A stretch of DNA of 6,004 nt from Aquificales bacterium (GTDB taxonomy: Bacteria; Aquificota; Aquificia; Aquificales; QOAS01). Positions within the stretch are counted from its first letter, which is position 1. Each line of letters starts with the position of its first letter. The position numbers and the translations under genes were made by a program. A model generated the notes under the pieces. That model did not search any database and had not been told where the DNA came from. It saw nothing but the letters and a program-made list of their open reading frames with translations. Positions 1 through 5,997 of the stretch are shown here, one piece after another. The DNA is taken from assembly GCA_027035985.1 (NCBI GenBank), contig JALVTI010000126.1, positions 1 to 6,004 on the forward strand, written 5' to 3'.

Positions 1-1
1 A

Positions 2-40
2 TTAGAGGAATTAATTATCAACCTCCTAGGGGGAGGGTGA
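2..40 (+). CDS. Possible 3' end of an upstream gene (partial)
   Basis: A reading frame is open from the left edge and ends at a TGA at 38-40. It would encode the tail LEELIINLLGGG, which looks like the end of an amphipathic helix. Only 12 codons are visible, so no product can be named. If real, its stop lies 13 bp before the pyrC ATG, and its last codons contain the purine-rich pyrC ribosome-binding sequence, as expected for two genes of one operon. A second frame is also open from the edge and stops at 70-72, overlapping pyrC; it reads less like a protein end. Either could be chance over so short a distance. Confidence 0.35.
   Translation, partial: LEELIINLLGGG
22..36 (+). promoter_or_regulatory. 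Ribosome-binding sequence of pyrC inside a small hairpin
   Basis: CCTCC at 22-26 is the exact reverse complement of GGAGG at 32-36, separated by TAGGG, so the mRNA can form a 5-bp GC-rich stem that hides the only Shine-Dalgarno-like sequence before pyrC. GGAGG ends 17 nt before the ATG at 54, which is longer than usual. If the upstream frame ending at 38-40 is translated, its ribosome would open the stem, giving translational coupling. That is an inference; the pairing itself is seen directly. Confidence 0.4.
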
Positions 41-53
41 AAATTAAACAACG

Positions 54-1337
54 ATGGGAAAGCTGCTTATAAGGGGTGGTTACGTCGTCGACCCCTCCCA
101 AAATTTCGAAGGGATAGCCGATATCCTCGTGGAAGACGGAAAAATTTCCAAGATAGAGAGAAATATCCCCCCTACGGGGGAGGAAATTATCGACGCCTGC
201 TCTATGGTGGTCGCCCCCGCATTTGTAGACCCCCACGCCCACCTGAGAGACCCCGGTTTTACCCACAAGGAGGATATAGAGAGCGGTAGCCGCGCCGCCG
301 TTTTCGGTGGCTTTACGGCGGTCGTCTCGATGCCAAACACCAATCCGGAAACCGACAACCCCGCCCTAATCGAATATCAACGCCTGAAGGCTGAGAGGGT
401 TGGCTTAATCCGCCTCTACCCCGCAGGGGCTATAACCAGGGGTAGAGAGGGCAAGGAGCTGACCGAATTCGGCACGCTCAAGGGGGCGGGGGCGATAGCG
501 CTGACTGACGACGGGACGACCCCTACCGACGAAGCCCTTTTGAGAACAGCCTTCGAGTGGGCTGCAGACCTCGACCTGCTTATAGAAGACCACGCCGAAC
601 TTCCGTCTCTGTCGGCGGGTCATATAAACGAGGGGAAAATATCTGACCTACTCGGTATCGCGGGCAGAAACAGGAGTGCCGAGGCGATAGCGGTCGCAAG
701 GGATGGCTATCTGGCGCAGATAACAGGCGCGAAGGTTCACGTACAGCACATCACCGCAAAGGAGACCGTAGAACTTCTAAAACTCTTTAAGGAAAAGGGG
801 GTAAGGATAACCGGCGAGGTGAACCCGAACCACCTGCTCCTTACGGAGGAAGATGTTTTGAAATACGGTTCCCTCGTAAAGGTAAATCCGCCCTTGAGAA
901 CCGAAGGGGATAGGAAGGCTTTAATAGAAGCCTTAGCCGAAGGGGTGATAGACTGCATCGGAACCGACCACGCGCCCCACGCCCCTTGGGAGAAGGACAA
1001 ACCGCTCGACCAAGCGCCTCCCGGAATGCTCGGATTTCAGGTGGCTCTACCAGCCCTTGTTAGGCTCTACAACGAGGGATATATAACCCTTAAGCGGTTG
1101 GTCGAAGTCCTATCCACCTCCCCGGCGAAAATTTTGGGACTCTACCCCGAATTGGGGACTTTGAAGGTGGGAACCCCCGCCGATATCGTTATCTTCGACC
1201 TGAAACACGAGTGGATCTTTACCGAAGATATAAACCCCTCGAAGAGCACAAACTCGCCCTTCCTAAACCAGAAGTTGGTGGGAAAGGTCTTTTACACGAT
1301 AAAAGGGGGAGAGGTGGTTTACCGTTACAGGGGATAA
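54..1337 (+). CDS. pyrC: Dihydroorotase, type I (PyrC)
   Basis: Cytosolic amidohydrolase that interconverts N-carbamoyl-aspartate and dihydroorotate, the third step of de novo pyrimidine synthesis. The 427 residues match the usual bacterial type I length (about 420-430). The metal-site motif DPHAHLRDPG gives His61 and His63, with substrate Arg65; MPNTNP (93-98) supplies substrate Asn95. TDDG at 151-154 gives Asp153, where many amidohydrolases use a carboxylated lysine. His180, His232 (HVQHI) and Asp305 (GTDHAPH) complete the site. From memory, these numbers coincide with those of the Aquifex aeolicus enzyme, which supports the ATG at 54; an in-frame TAA at 45-47 rules out an earlier start. 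In the A. aeolicus type, the enzyme works in a complex with aspartate transcarbamoylase; pyrB is not visible here. Oddity: residue 181, usually Cys in the HCED motif, is Ala (DHAE). The gene converges on the methyltransferase gene with 15 bp between stops. Confidence 0.96.
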   Translation: MGKLLIRGGYVVDPSQNFEGIADILVEDGKISKIERNIPPTGEEIIDACSMVVAPAFVDPHAHLRDPGFTHKEDIESGSRAAVFGGFTAVVSMPNTNPETDNPALIEYQRLKAERVGLIRLYPAGAITRGREGKELTEFGTLKGAGAIALTDDGTTPTDEALLRTAFEWAADLDLLIEDHAELPSLSAGHINEGKISDLLGIAGRNRSAEAIAVARDGYLAQITGAKVHVQHITAKETVELLKLFKEKGVRITGEVNPNHLLLTEEDVLKYGSLVKVNPPLRTEGDRKALIEALAEGVIDCIGTDHAPHAPWEKDKPLDQAPPGMLGFQVALPALVRLYNEGYITLKRLVEVLSTSPAKILGLYPELGTLKVGTPADIVIFDLKHEWIFTEDINPSKSTNSPFLNQKLVGKVFYTIKGGEVVYRYRG

Positions 1338-1347
1338 GGTTTCCCCT
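1329..1347. terminator. Weak hairpin between convergent pyrC and methyltransferase genes
   Basis: AGGGGA (1329-1334) pairs perfectly with TCCCCT (1342-1347) around a 7-nt loop that holds the pyrC stop codon end. It overlaps the last codons of pyrC and lies just beyond the stop of the opposing gene, so it could act in both directions. The stem is only 6 bp, and neither strand shows a run of T after it, so it is not a classic intrinsic terminator. It may be chance in a G-rich/C-rich junction. Confidence 0.25.
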
Positions 1348-1352
1348 CCCCT

Positions 1353-1943
1353 TTAGCGGCATCTGTTTGGACTTAACAACCTGTCGAGGATTATCGCGGC
1401 GGCGTTTCTCACCGACAGGTGGTTCCAATCTCCCGCACCCATAATGGGTTCGAGAATGTAGTCGAAAGTCTCCATCAGGTCGGGAACTATTCCGTGTCCC
1501 GTTCCGAGGATTATCAAAAAGTCCCTATTCCTCTCGGTGTGTATCTTCTCCGAAAGCTCCCCGAAGGTTATCGTGTTGGGATATTTCCTCGCGGAGGTTC
1601 CTACCAGTATAGGTTCTTTCCCCCTTTTGGAGGCGACATCCTCTATCACCTCGTCGAGAGTATAGACCACCTTTACCAGCGAGACGGCATCTCTACGGGT
1701 CGGGTTATCCTCCCCGCCTTCGCCCAGCCAATAGTCGATTTGACGCTTAATAATCTCCTGCTGTGCCTCCAGGGGCTGGACTATGTAGTAGGTGTTTATT
1801 TCGTAAGTTCTAGCCGGTCGGGCTATGTCGTGGAGGTCTAGGGGGGTAAAGGAGGTAATAATCGGGGTTTTTTTATCCTTTCCCAAAACGGGCCAGTGTA
1901 GGAGGGCGAGGAAGACGTTTTCATTTTTGGGTTTGTATTCCAT
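1353..1943 (-). CDS. SPOUT-fold SAM-dependent RNA methyltransferase (Methyltrn_RNA_4 / TM1570-like family)
   Basis: The 196-residue protein fits the family represented by Thermotoga TM1570, a small SPOUT-class domain that in some bacteria is fused to or encoded beside TrmD. The diagnostic stretches are visible: NVFLALLHWPV (9-19), the DLHDIARPARTY block (36-47), YYIVQPL (52-58), a central DNPTRRDA (79-86), the LGTGHGI turn (146-152) expected to lie in the trefoil-knot cofactor site, and the C-terminal EPIMG...NHLSVRNAAAIILDRL (165-189). It probably methylates an RNA base using S-adenosylmethionine in the cytosol; the substrate cannot be read from sequence. The ATG at 1943 follows the htpX stop by 7 bp with no clear Shine-Dalgarno, so translation is probably coupled to htpX. 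No trmD is visible in the window. Confidence 0.88.
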   Translation of the reverse strand: MEYKPKNENVFLALLHWPVLGKDKKTPIITSFTPLDLHDIARPARTYEINTYYIVQPLEAQQEIIKRQIDYWLGEGGEDNPTRRDAVSLVKVVYTLDEVIEDVASKRGKEPILVGTSARKYPNTITFGELSEKIHTERNRDFLIILGTGHGIVPDLMETFDYILEPIMGAGDWNHLSVRNAAAIILDRLLSPNRCR

Positions 1944-1950
1944 CGAAGGT

Positions 1951-2802
1951 TTAAAGTCTACCCATCAAACGTTCTATCCGTTTCAGTCTCTTATCCAGCG
2001 GTGGATGGGTTGAAAAGAGATTTCCAAAGAAGCCGACGATACCGAAAGCTCTCATGCCCCGCGGGAGGGATGTGTATTCCCTTTCAATAGTTTGGAATTT
2101 CTTCAACGCGCCGTAGAGCTCGTATGCCTTTCCAAGTTTGGCGGCGTAGGCGTCGGCGCGGTATTCCCTCCAACGGCTGTAAAACATGGCTACCAGAAAG
2201 GCAACCGATTGGAGAAGCCACTCTATAGGTCTTAACAAGAAAACTAAAAACTCCTTATCCCTTAGTAGGAAAATCAGGGCTAAAAACCTCGTAAAGGTGA
2301 AGGAAAGCGCGTTTAAAGTTCCCCACAGAAGTGTTGCGGTAAGGTTATCCCTAAACTTCAGATGGGCTATTTCGTGGGCGAGGATACCCTCTATTTCTCC
2401 GGGGGTCATGATATCGAAGAGGTAAACCGAAAGGGCTATCAGTCCCCTTTTTCCGCTTAGACCGGTCGCAAAGGCGTTAATGGGTCCTTCGTAAACCCCA
2501 ACTTTTGGAGTTTTTATTCCCGCCTTTTGGGAAAGTTCTTCTACCTTTTTAAGGAGAAAAAGTTCGACTTCATTTGTCGGTTTTTCAACAATTCTAATTC
2601 CGAAATTTTTAATAGCCCACTTTTTGGAGAAGAGAAGGTTTATTAACCCCACCGAGGTGCTAAACAGAAGCGACCCCAAGAGGAGGAAAATTAAATATTG
2701 GAAATCCAACTCAATTTTTAAAAAATTTGCCAAACAGAGTATTGACAAACCGACCGATGCCGCCAGAGCGGTGTTAAACAGGAGAAAAAAGAAAAAATTC
2801 AT
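1951..2802 (-). CDS. htpX: HtpX-like membrane zinc metalloprotease (M48 family)
   Basis: Integral membrane protease that, in the known family, degrades misfolded membrane proteins alongside FtsH. With the start chosen here the protein has 283 residues, typical for HtpX. Two N-terminal membrane segments (about 3-27 and 36-58) precede the cytoplasmic protease domain. The zinc motif HEIAH is at 143-147 with catalytic Glu144, and the third ligand is Glu213 in SRWREYRADAYA. Two further hydrophobic segments lie at about 157-180 and 185-208. The conserved FSTHPPLDKRLKRI (263-276) is near the C-terminus. A longer reading frame reaches a TTG at 2871, but the ATG at 2802 is preferred: it has GGAG 8 nt upstream, a TATAAT box lies just beyond, and the extra 23 residues are atypical. 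It is the first gene of a likely two-gene operon with the methyltransferase. Confidence 0.94.
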   Translation of the reverse strand: MNFFFFLLFNTALAASVGLSILCLANFLKIELDFQYLIFLLLGSLLFSTSVGLINLLFSKKWAIKNFGIRIVEKPTNEVELFLLKKVEELSQKAGIKTPKVGVYEGPINAFATGLSGKRGLIALSVYLFDIMTPGEIEGILAHEIAHLKFRDNLTATLLWGTLNALSFTFTRFLALIFLLRDKEFLVFLLRPIEWLLQSVAFLVAMFYSRWREYRADAYAAKLGKAYELYGALKKFQTIEREYTSLPRGMRAFGIVGFFGNLFSTHPPLDKRLKRIERLMGRL

Positions 2803-2810
2803 GTTAAAAA

Positions 2811-2814
2811 CTCC
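2811..2814 (-). promoter_or_regulatory. Shine-Dalgarno of htpX
   Basis: On the - strand, GGAG (within TTGGAG, 2816-2811) is followed by an 8-nt spacer and the ATG at 2802-2800. This is the normal spacing, and it decides the htpX start in favour of 2802 over the upstream TTG at 2871. Confidence 0.7.
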
Positions 2815-2823
2815 AACAAAAAC

Positions 2824-2850
2824 ATTATAGGAAGGGTTGTTAAACCACAA
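2824..2850 (-). promoter_or_regulatory. Putative sigma-70-type promoter of the htpX-methyltransferase operon
   Basis: On the - strand, a perfect TATAAT at 2829-2824 is preceded by TTGTGG at 2850-2845 (3 of 6 matches to TTGACA, 15-bp spacer, slightly short). Transcription would start near 2817, giving a short leader that carries the GGAG. The -10 is convincing; the -35 is weak, which may mean the promoter depends on an activator or uses the adjacent palindrome. Confidence 0.55.
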
Positions 2851-2851
2851 A

Positions 2852-2868
2852 AGCAAATAAAATTTGCT
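2852..2868. promoter_or_regulatory. 17-bp palindrome between divergent htpX and gyrB promoters (operator candidate)
   Basis: AGCAAAT (2852-2858) and ATTTGCT (2862-2868) form perfect 7-bp inverted arms around AAA. The palindrome abuts the -35 region proposed for htpX and covers the place where a gyrB -35 would sit. This is the geometry of a dimeric regulator site acting on both genes. I do not recognise the motif as belonging to a named regulator. As a hairpin it is AT-rich, weak and has no T-run, so a terminator is unlikely. Confidence 0.4.
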
Positions 2869-2879
2869 CAAAAGCCATC

Positions 2880-2888
2880 TGTTAAAAT
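2880..2888 (+). promoter_or_regulatory. Putative extended -10 promoter of gyrB
   Basis: TGTTAAAAT contains the extended -10 element TGn directly followed by TAAAAT (5 of 6 matches to TATAAT). No good -35 is present 16-18 bp upstream; that position falls in the palindrome at 2852-2868. The predicted start of transcription, about 2895-2897, leaves only about 4-6 nt before the gyrB ATG, so the mRNA would be nearly leaderless. This agrees with the lack of a Shine-Dalgarno before gyrB. Confidence 0.4.
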
Positions 2889-2900
2889 TTCACTTTCGGT

Positions 2901-5294
2901 ATGTCCGAAGAAAAAAAGAATAAAAAGGAAGAAGGTTATACAGCCGAAGCGATAAAGGTTGTTTCCGGTTTAGAACACGTCCGCCTCCGCCCCGCCATGT
3001 ATATAGGGGACACAGGCGAGAGGGGTATGCACCACCTGCTGTGGGAGATTTTGGATAATGCCGTCGACGAGGCTATGGCGGGGTACGCGAAGAATATTGA
3101 GGTTATACTTCACCCCGACAATTCCGCCACCGTTATAGACGATGGTAGAGGCATACCGGTGGATATACACCCCAAGGTTGGAAAACCCACCGTTGAGGTG
3201 GTCTTTACCGTTTTGGGGGCGGGCGGAAAGTTTGAAAAGAAGGCTTATAAGTATTCCGGAGGTCTCCACGGGGTTGGCGCCTCCGTGGTAAATGCCCTTT
3301 CGGAGTGGCTGATAGTCGAGGTTTACAGGAATGGAAAGATATACCGCCAGGAGTATAGGAGGGGTAAACCTATAACGTCCGTCGAGGTTGTGGGAACGAC
3401 CAAAAGAACCGGAACGAAGGTAACTTTTAAGCCCGACCCCGAATTTTTTGGCAACAAGAAGTTTAAGTTCGATATAGTTGACAAGCGGATAAGGGAGCTT
3501 GCCTACCTCAATCCGGGGGTTCGCTTCAGACTCACCGACGAGAGAATCAATAAGGAGGTTGAATACAAGTTCGACCGCGGCATAGAGGAGCTGGTTCGTC
3601 ACCTCGCCGAAATAAAGGAACCCCTATTCGACAGGGTTATAAGGATTCAGGGGGAGAAGGACAACGTCCTAATAGACATAGCCTTCCAGTATGTAAGGGA
3701 TTACCGCGAACTTATAGAGAGCTTCGTAAACAACATAAAGACGGTCGATGGGGGCACCCACGTAAGCGGATTCCGCGCCGGTTTGACAAAGGCGGTCAAC
3801 CGCCTGGTGGATACCCTCAAACTGACAAAGGAGCTCAAGGAGAGCTTTACCGGCGAAGACCTCCGCGAGGGACTTGTCGCCGTCGTATCGGTAAAGGTAC
3901 CCAACCCCCAATTCGAGGGACAGACCAAGGGAAAGTTGGGTAACCCCGAGGTCAAGCGTATCGTCGAAAGCGTCGTCTACGACTACCTGGTTAAGTTCTT
4001 CGACAAACACCGCGACATTTTGAGGGTAATAGTCGAAAAGGCTATTGAGGCGGCTCTCGCCCGTAAGGCGGCGCAAAAGGCTAAGGAACTGGTACGCAGA
4101 AAGTCTCCCCTCGAGGATACCACCCTCCCCGGAAAGTTGGCCGATTGCTCCGAAAAAGACCCCGCAAAGTGCGAGCTGTTTCTCGTCGAAGGCGACAGCG
4201 CCGGCGGCAGCGCGAAGCAGGGAAGGGATAGGCGAACGCAGGCGATATTACCCTTAAGGGGAAAGATAATCAACGTCGAAAAGGTCAGGGTTGATAAGGT
4301 TCTCTCCAACGAGGAGGTTAAGGCTATAACCTCCGCCCTAGGTTGCGGAATAGGGGATGCGATAAACCTCAAAAACTTGCGCTACCACAAAATTATCATC
4401 ATGACCGACGCCGACACCGACGGTTCCCACATAAGGACCCTGCTCCTAACCTTCTTCTTCCGTTTCATGAGACCGTTGGTGGAAAACGGACACGTCTACA
4501 TCGCCCTTCCCCCCCTCTACAGGGTTAGGAAGGGGAAAAAAGACTTTTACATAAAGGATGACGAGGAACTGGAGAAATTCCTAAAGGAGGAGGTCGTATA
4601 CAAAAGCGGAAAGGTTATCCTACCCGACGGAAAAACCCTAACCGAGGGTGAGCTGTTGGCGTTCCTTAACAGAGCCGAAGAGCTGGAGGAGGCTTACAAA
4701 TCGCTCAAGACCAAGATAGGGGACGAAGACCTCTTAAACGCCGTTATAGACCTCGGTTTGGAAATAGAGAGGATGTCCGATAGGAGTTACGTCGAAGAAA
4801 AGGTAAACCTCCTAAAGAAGAAATTGGGCGATAGGTTCACCTTTAGGGTGGAGAAGGAGGAGGATAAAGACCTCTACAGGATAGCGGCTATGGATAACGA
4901 CACCTACGACGTTTACCTCATAGACAGTTCCTTGGTGGATAGTATCTCCTACGAACTCCTGCGGGAGGAGGCTAAAAAAATTAAATTCCCGATAATCTTT
5001 GAAGTGGATAAAAAGGTTTCCGAGATAACCAACTTCGGGGAGATAAGGGAAAAAATCCTTTCGACGGCGAAATCGACACTCGAAATACAGCGCTACAAGG
5101 GGTTGGGTGAGATGAATCCCGAACAACTTTGGGAGACCACCATGAACCCCCAAACCCGTAGGCTTATGCAGGTTACTGTTGAGGATGCCGCCGAGGCGGA
5201 TGAGATTTTCTCAATACTTATGGGTGAGAACGTGGAGCCGAGGCGTAGGTTTATAGCCAAATACGCCAAAGAGGTTAGAAACCTCGATATTTAA
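2901..5294 (+). CDS. gyrB: DNA gyrase subunit B (type IIA topoisomerase ATPase/TOPRIM subunit)
   Basis: ATP-driven subunit that works with GyrA to introduce negative supercoils. The 797 residues include an N-terminal GHKL ATPase: catalytic Glu49 and Asn53 in WEILDNAVDEA, DDGRGIP (79-85), and the glycine-rich lid GGLHGVG (119-125). The transducer domain follows, then the TOPRIM domain with EGDSAGG (Glu430) and DADTDG (503-508; Asp503 and Asp505 bind magnesium). The C-terminal QRYKGLGEMNPEQLWETTM begins at 730. The stretch of about 165 residues between roughly 550 and 715 corresponds to the insertion that makes some GyrB proteins about 800 residues long instead of about 640. ParE of topoisomerase IV is the alternative, but the length and the EVKAITSALGCGIG segment favour GyrB. 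The N-terminus is Lys/Glu-rich (2-11). The ATG at 2901 has no Shine-Dalgarno; the next in-frame ATG (Met33) lies inside the conserved RPAMYIG motif, so the start stands. Confidence 0.97.
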   Translation: MSEEKKNKKEEGYTAEAIKVVSGLEHVRLRPAMYIGDTGERGMHHLLWEILDNAVDEAMAGYAKNIEVILHPDNSATVIDDGRGIPVDIHPKVGKPTVEVVFTVLGAGGKFEKKAYKYSGGLHGVGASVVNALSEWLIVEVYRNGKIYRQEYRRGKPITSVEVVGTTKRTGTKVTFKPDPEFFGNKKFKFDIVDKRIRELAYLNPGVRFRLTDERINKEVEYKFDRGIEELVRHLAEIKEPLFDRVIRIQGEKDNVLIDIAFQYVRDYRELIESFVNNIKTVDGGTHVSGFRAGLTKAVNRLVDTLKLTKELKESFTGEDLREGLVAVVSVKVPNPQFEGQTKGKLGNPEVKRIVESVVYDYLVKFFDKHRDILRVIVEKAIEAALARKAAQKAKELVRRKSPLEDTTLPGKLADCSEKDPAKCELFLVEGDSAGGSAKQGRDRRTQAILPLRGKIINVEKVRVDKVLSNEEVKAITSALGCGIGDAINLKNLRYHKIIIMTDADTDGSHIRTLLLTFFFRFMRPLVENGHVYIALPPLYRVRKGKKDFYIKDDEELEKFLKEEVVYKSGKVILPDGKTLTEGELLAFLNRAEELEEAYKSLKTKIGDEDLLNAVIDLGLEIERMSDRSYVEEKVNLLKKKLGDRFTFRVEKEEDKDLYRIAAMDNDTYDVYLIDSSLVDSISYELLREEAKKIKFPIIFEVDKKVSEITNFGEIREKILSTAKSTLEIQRYKGLGEMNPEQLWETTMNPQTRRLMQVTVEDAAEADEIFSILMGENVEPRRRFIAKYAKEVRNLDI

Positions 5295-5299
5295 GGATT

Positions 5300-5902
5300 T
5301 TAGGATTGTCTATGTTGTTCCTCCATTATTTTTTCATAAATTTTCAAAACATTTTCATTTTTAGTATTAAATGTATATGAAAAACCCACCGAAAAATCAT
5401 CTTCATTAAACCTAACGGGGATAATATCCACTTCGTAACACTCCTTAAGGTTTGGAAATTTGATAACAGCACGAGCTATGGGTTTAATCCCCAATTCGTT
5501 ACAAATTTCATTAAATAAATTGAAATCCCTTTTAGAAAATTGAGCTCTAAAACCTCCCAAGGAGAAATCTCTTAAAATTCCTGCAAAAGATTTGTTTAAA
5601 TCATCTATAAAAACCCCTACGGGAATATATATTCGATTGATTATTAACCTGTTAAATTTTCGTTGCGGAGGAGCTTTATCCTTAATGGAAACAATTACAG
5701 TTTTACCATCTATTGACTCAACAACTCCTATAAACTTTTCTACCCCTTTTGTGGAAGGAATAATAAACTCGTAATAATCGCCTATTGAAACATTTTCCTT
5801 TTTGGAAATTATTTGTAAAATTGCCTCTTTAGAATTTAATTTTTTAGGTGTGTAAAAGAATATCTTTTTAGGAATTTCAATGTGCCTCGCTACCAAGCTC
5901 AT
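5300..5902 (-). CDS. PilZ-domain protein, putative cyclic-di-GMP receptor
   Basis: The 200-residue protein carries both signatures of a c-di-GMP-binding PilZ domain: RxxxR as Arg81-Arg85 (QRKFNR), and 26 residues later DxSxxG as Asp112-Ser114-Gly117 (RDFSLGGF). The PilZ barrel would cover about 79-178, ending in FSVGFSY and a C-terminal helix. The first 75 residues form a separate, mostly beta region (IGDYYEFIIPS, GVVESIDGKTVIVSI) in the position of the flanking domain of YcgR-like proteins; homology to it is inference. There is no signal peptide or membrane segment, so it is probably cytoplasmic, perhaps acting on motility or surface attachment. The ATG at 5902 lacks a clear Shine-Dalgarno. 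The DNA is strikingly AT-rich: a hand count gives 123 G+C in 400 bases (5301-5700), about 31%, against 59% and 46% for two 100-base samples of gyrB. It converges on gyrB with 5 bp between stops. Confidence 0.87.
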   Translation of the reverse strand: MSLVARHIEIPKKIFFYTPKKLNSKEAILQIISKKENVSIGDYYEFIIPSTKGVEKFIGVVESIDGKTVIVSIKDKAPPQRKFNRLIINRIYIPVGVFIDDLNKSFAGILRDFSLGGFRAQFSKRDFNLFNEICNELGIKPIARAVIKFPNLKECYEVDIIPVRFNEDDFSVGFSYTFNTKNENVLKIYEKIMEEQHRQS

Positions 5903-5962
5903 TGTTCAATTATTTAATTTTAATTACTAATGGAAATGCTACTTTAGTCTTCGTTAAAATAG

Positions 5963-5973
5963 CCGCTTCGCGG
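5963..5973. other. Short GC hairpin in AT-rich DNA
   Basis: CCGC (5963-5966) pairs with GCGG (5970-5973) around TTC, a GC island in very AT-rich surroundings upstream of the PilZ gene. On the - strand it is followed by CTATTTT, so it could be a weak terminator for a gene beyond the right edge. The stem is only 4 bp, so support is poor. Confidence 0.2.
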
Positions 5974-5979
5974 AATGAA

Positions 5980-5997
5980 TTAATTAACCTTAATTAA
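5980..5997. repeat. Paired TTAATTAA octamers upstream of the PilZ gene
   Basis: Two copies of the self-palindromic TTAATTAA (5980-5987 and 5990-5997) are separated by CC, so their centres lie 10 bp apart, one helical turn. Together they form an 18-bp inverted repeat about 80-95 bp upstream of the PilZ start. They could be an AT-rich binding site (UP element, nucleoid protein or repressor), or chance in AT-rich DNA. No convincing promoter for the PilZ gene can be picked out in 5903-6004. Confidence 0.3.

Noticed and set aside
37..39. GTG directly after the GGAGG as a possible pyrC start
   Set aside because: It is out of frame with pyrC, and the ATG at 54 gives metal-ligand positions identical to those recalled for the Aquifex enzyme.
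1..72. Alternative upstream frame stopping at 70-72, overlapping pyrC by 19 nt
   Set aside because: The translated tail is less protein-like than that of the frame ending at 38-40, and the overlap is long; too short to decide, so not listed as a gene.
1419..1841. 140-residue open frame on the + strand opposite the methyltransferase gene
   Set aside because: It lies wholly antisense to a gene with clear family motifs, its translation shows no recognisable domain, and it has no ribosome-binding site.
2970..3602. 210-residue open frame on the - strand within gyrB
   Set aside because: It is fully antisense to the conserved ATPase and transducer regions of GyrB; its length reflects the codon bias of the real gene.
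4974..4980. Run of seven A in gyrB as a possible programmed slippage site
   Set aside because: The reading frame continues intact through conserved sequence on both sides, and no overlapping frame or stimulatory structure is evident.
2901..5294. ParE (topoisomerase IV) as an alternative identity for the gyrase gene
   Set aside because: The length of about 800 residues with the large TOPRIM insertion and the EVKAITSALGCGIG segment fit GyrB better.
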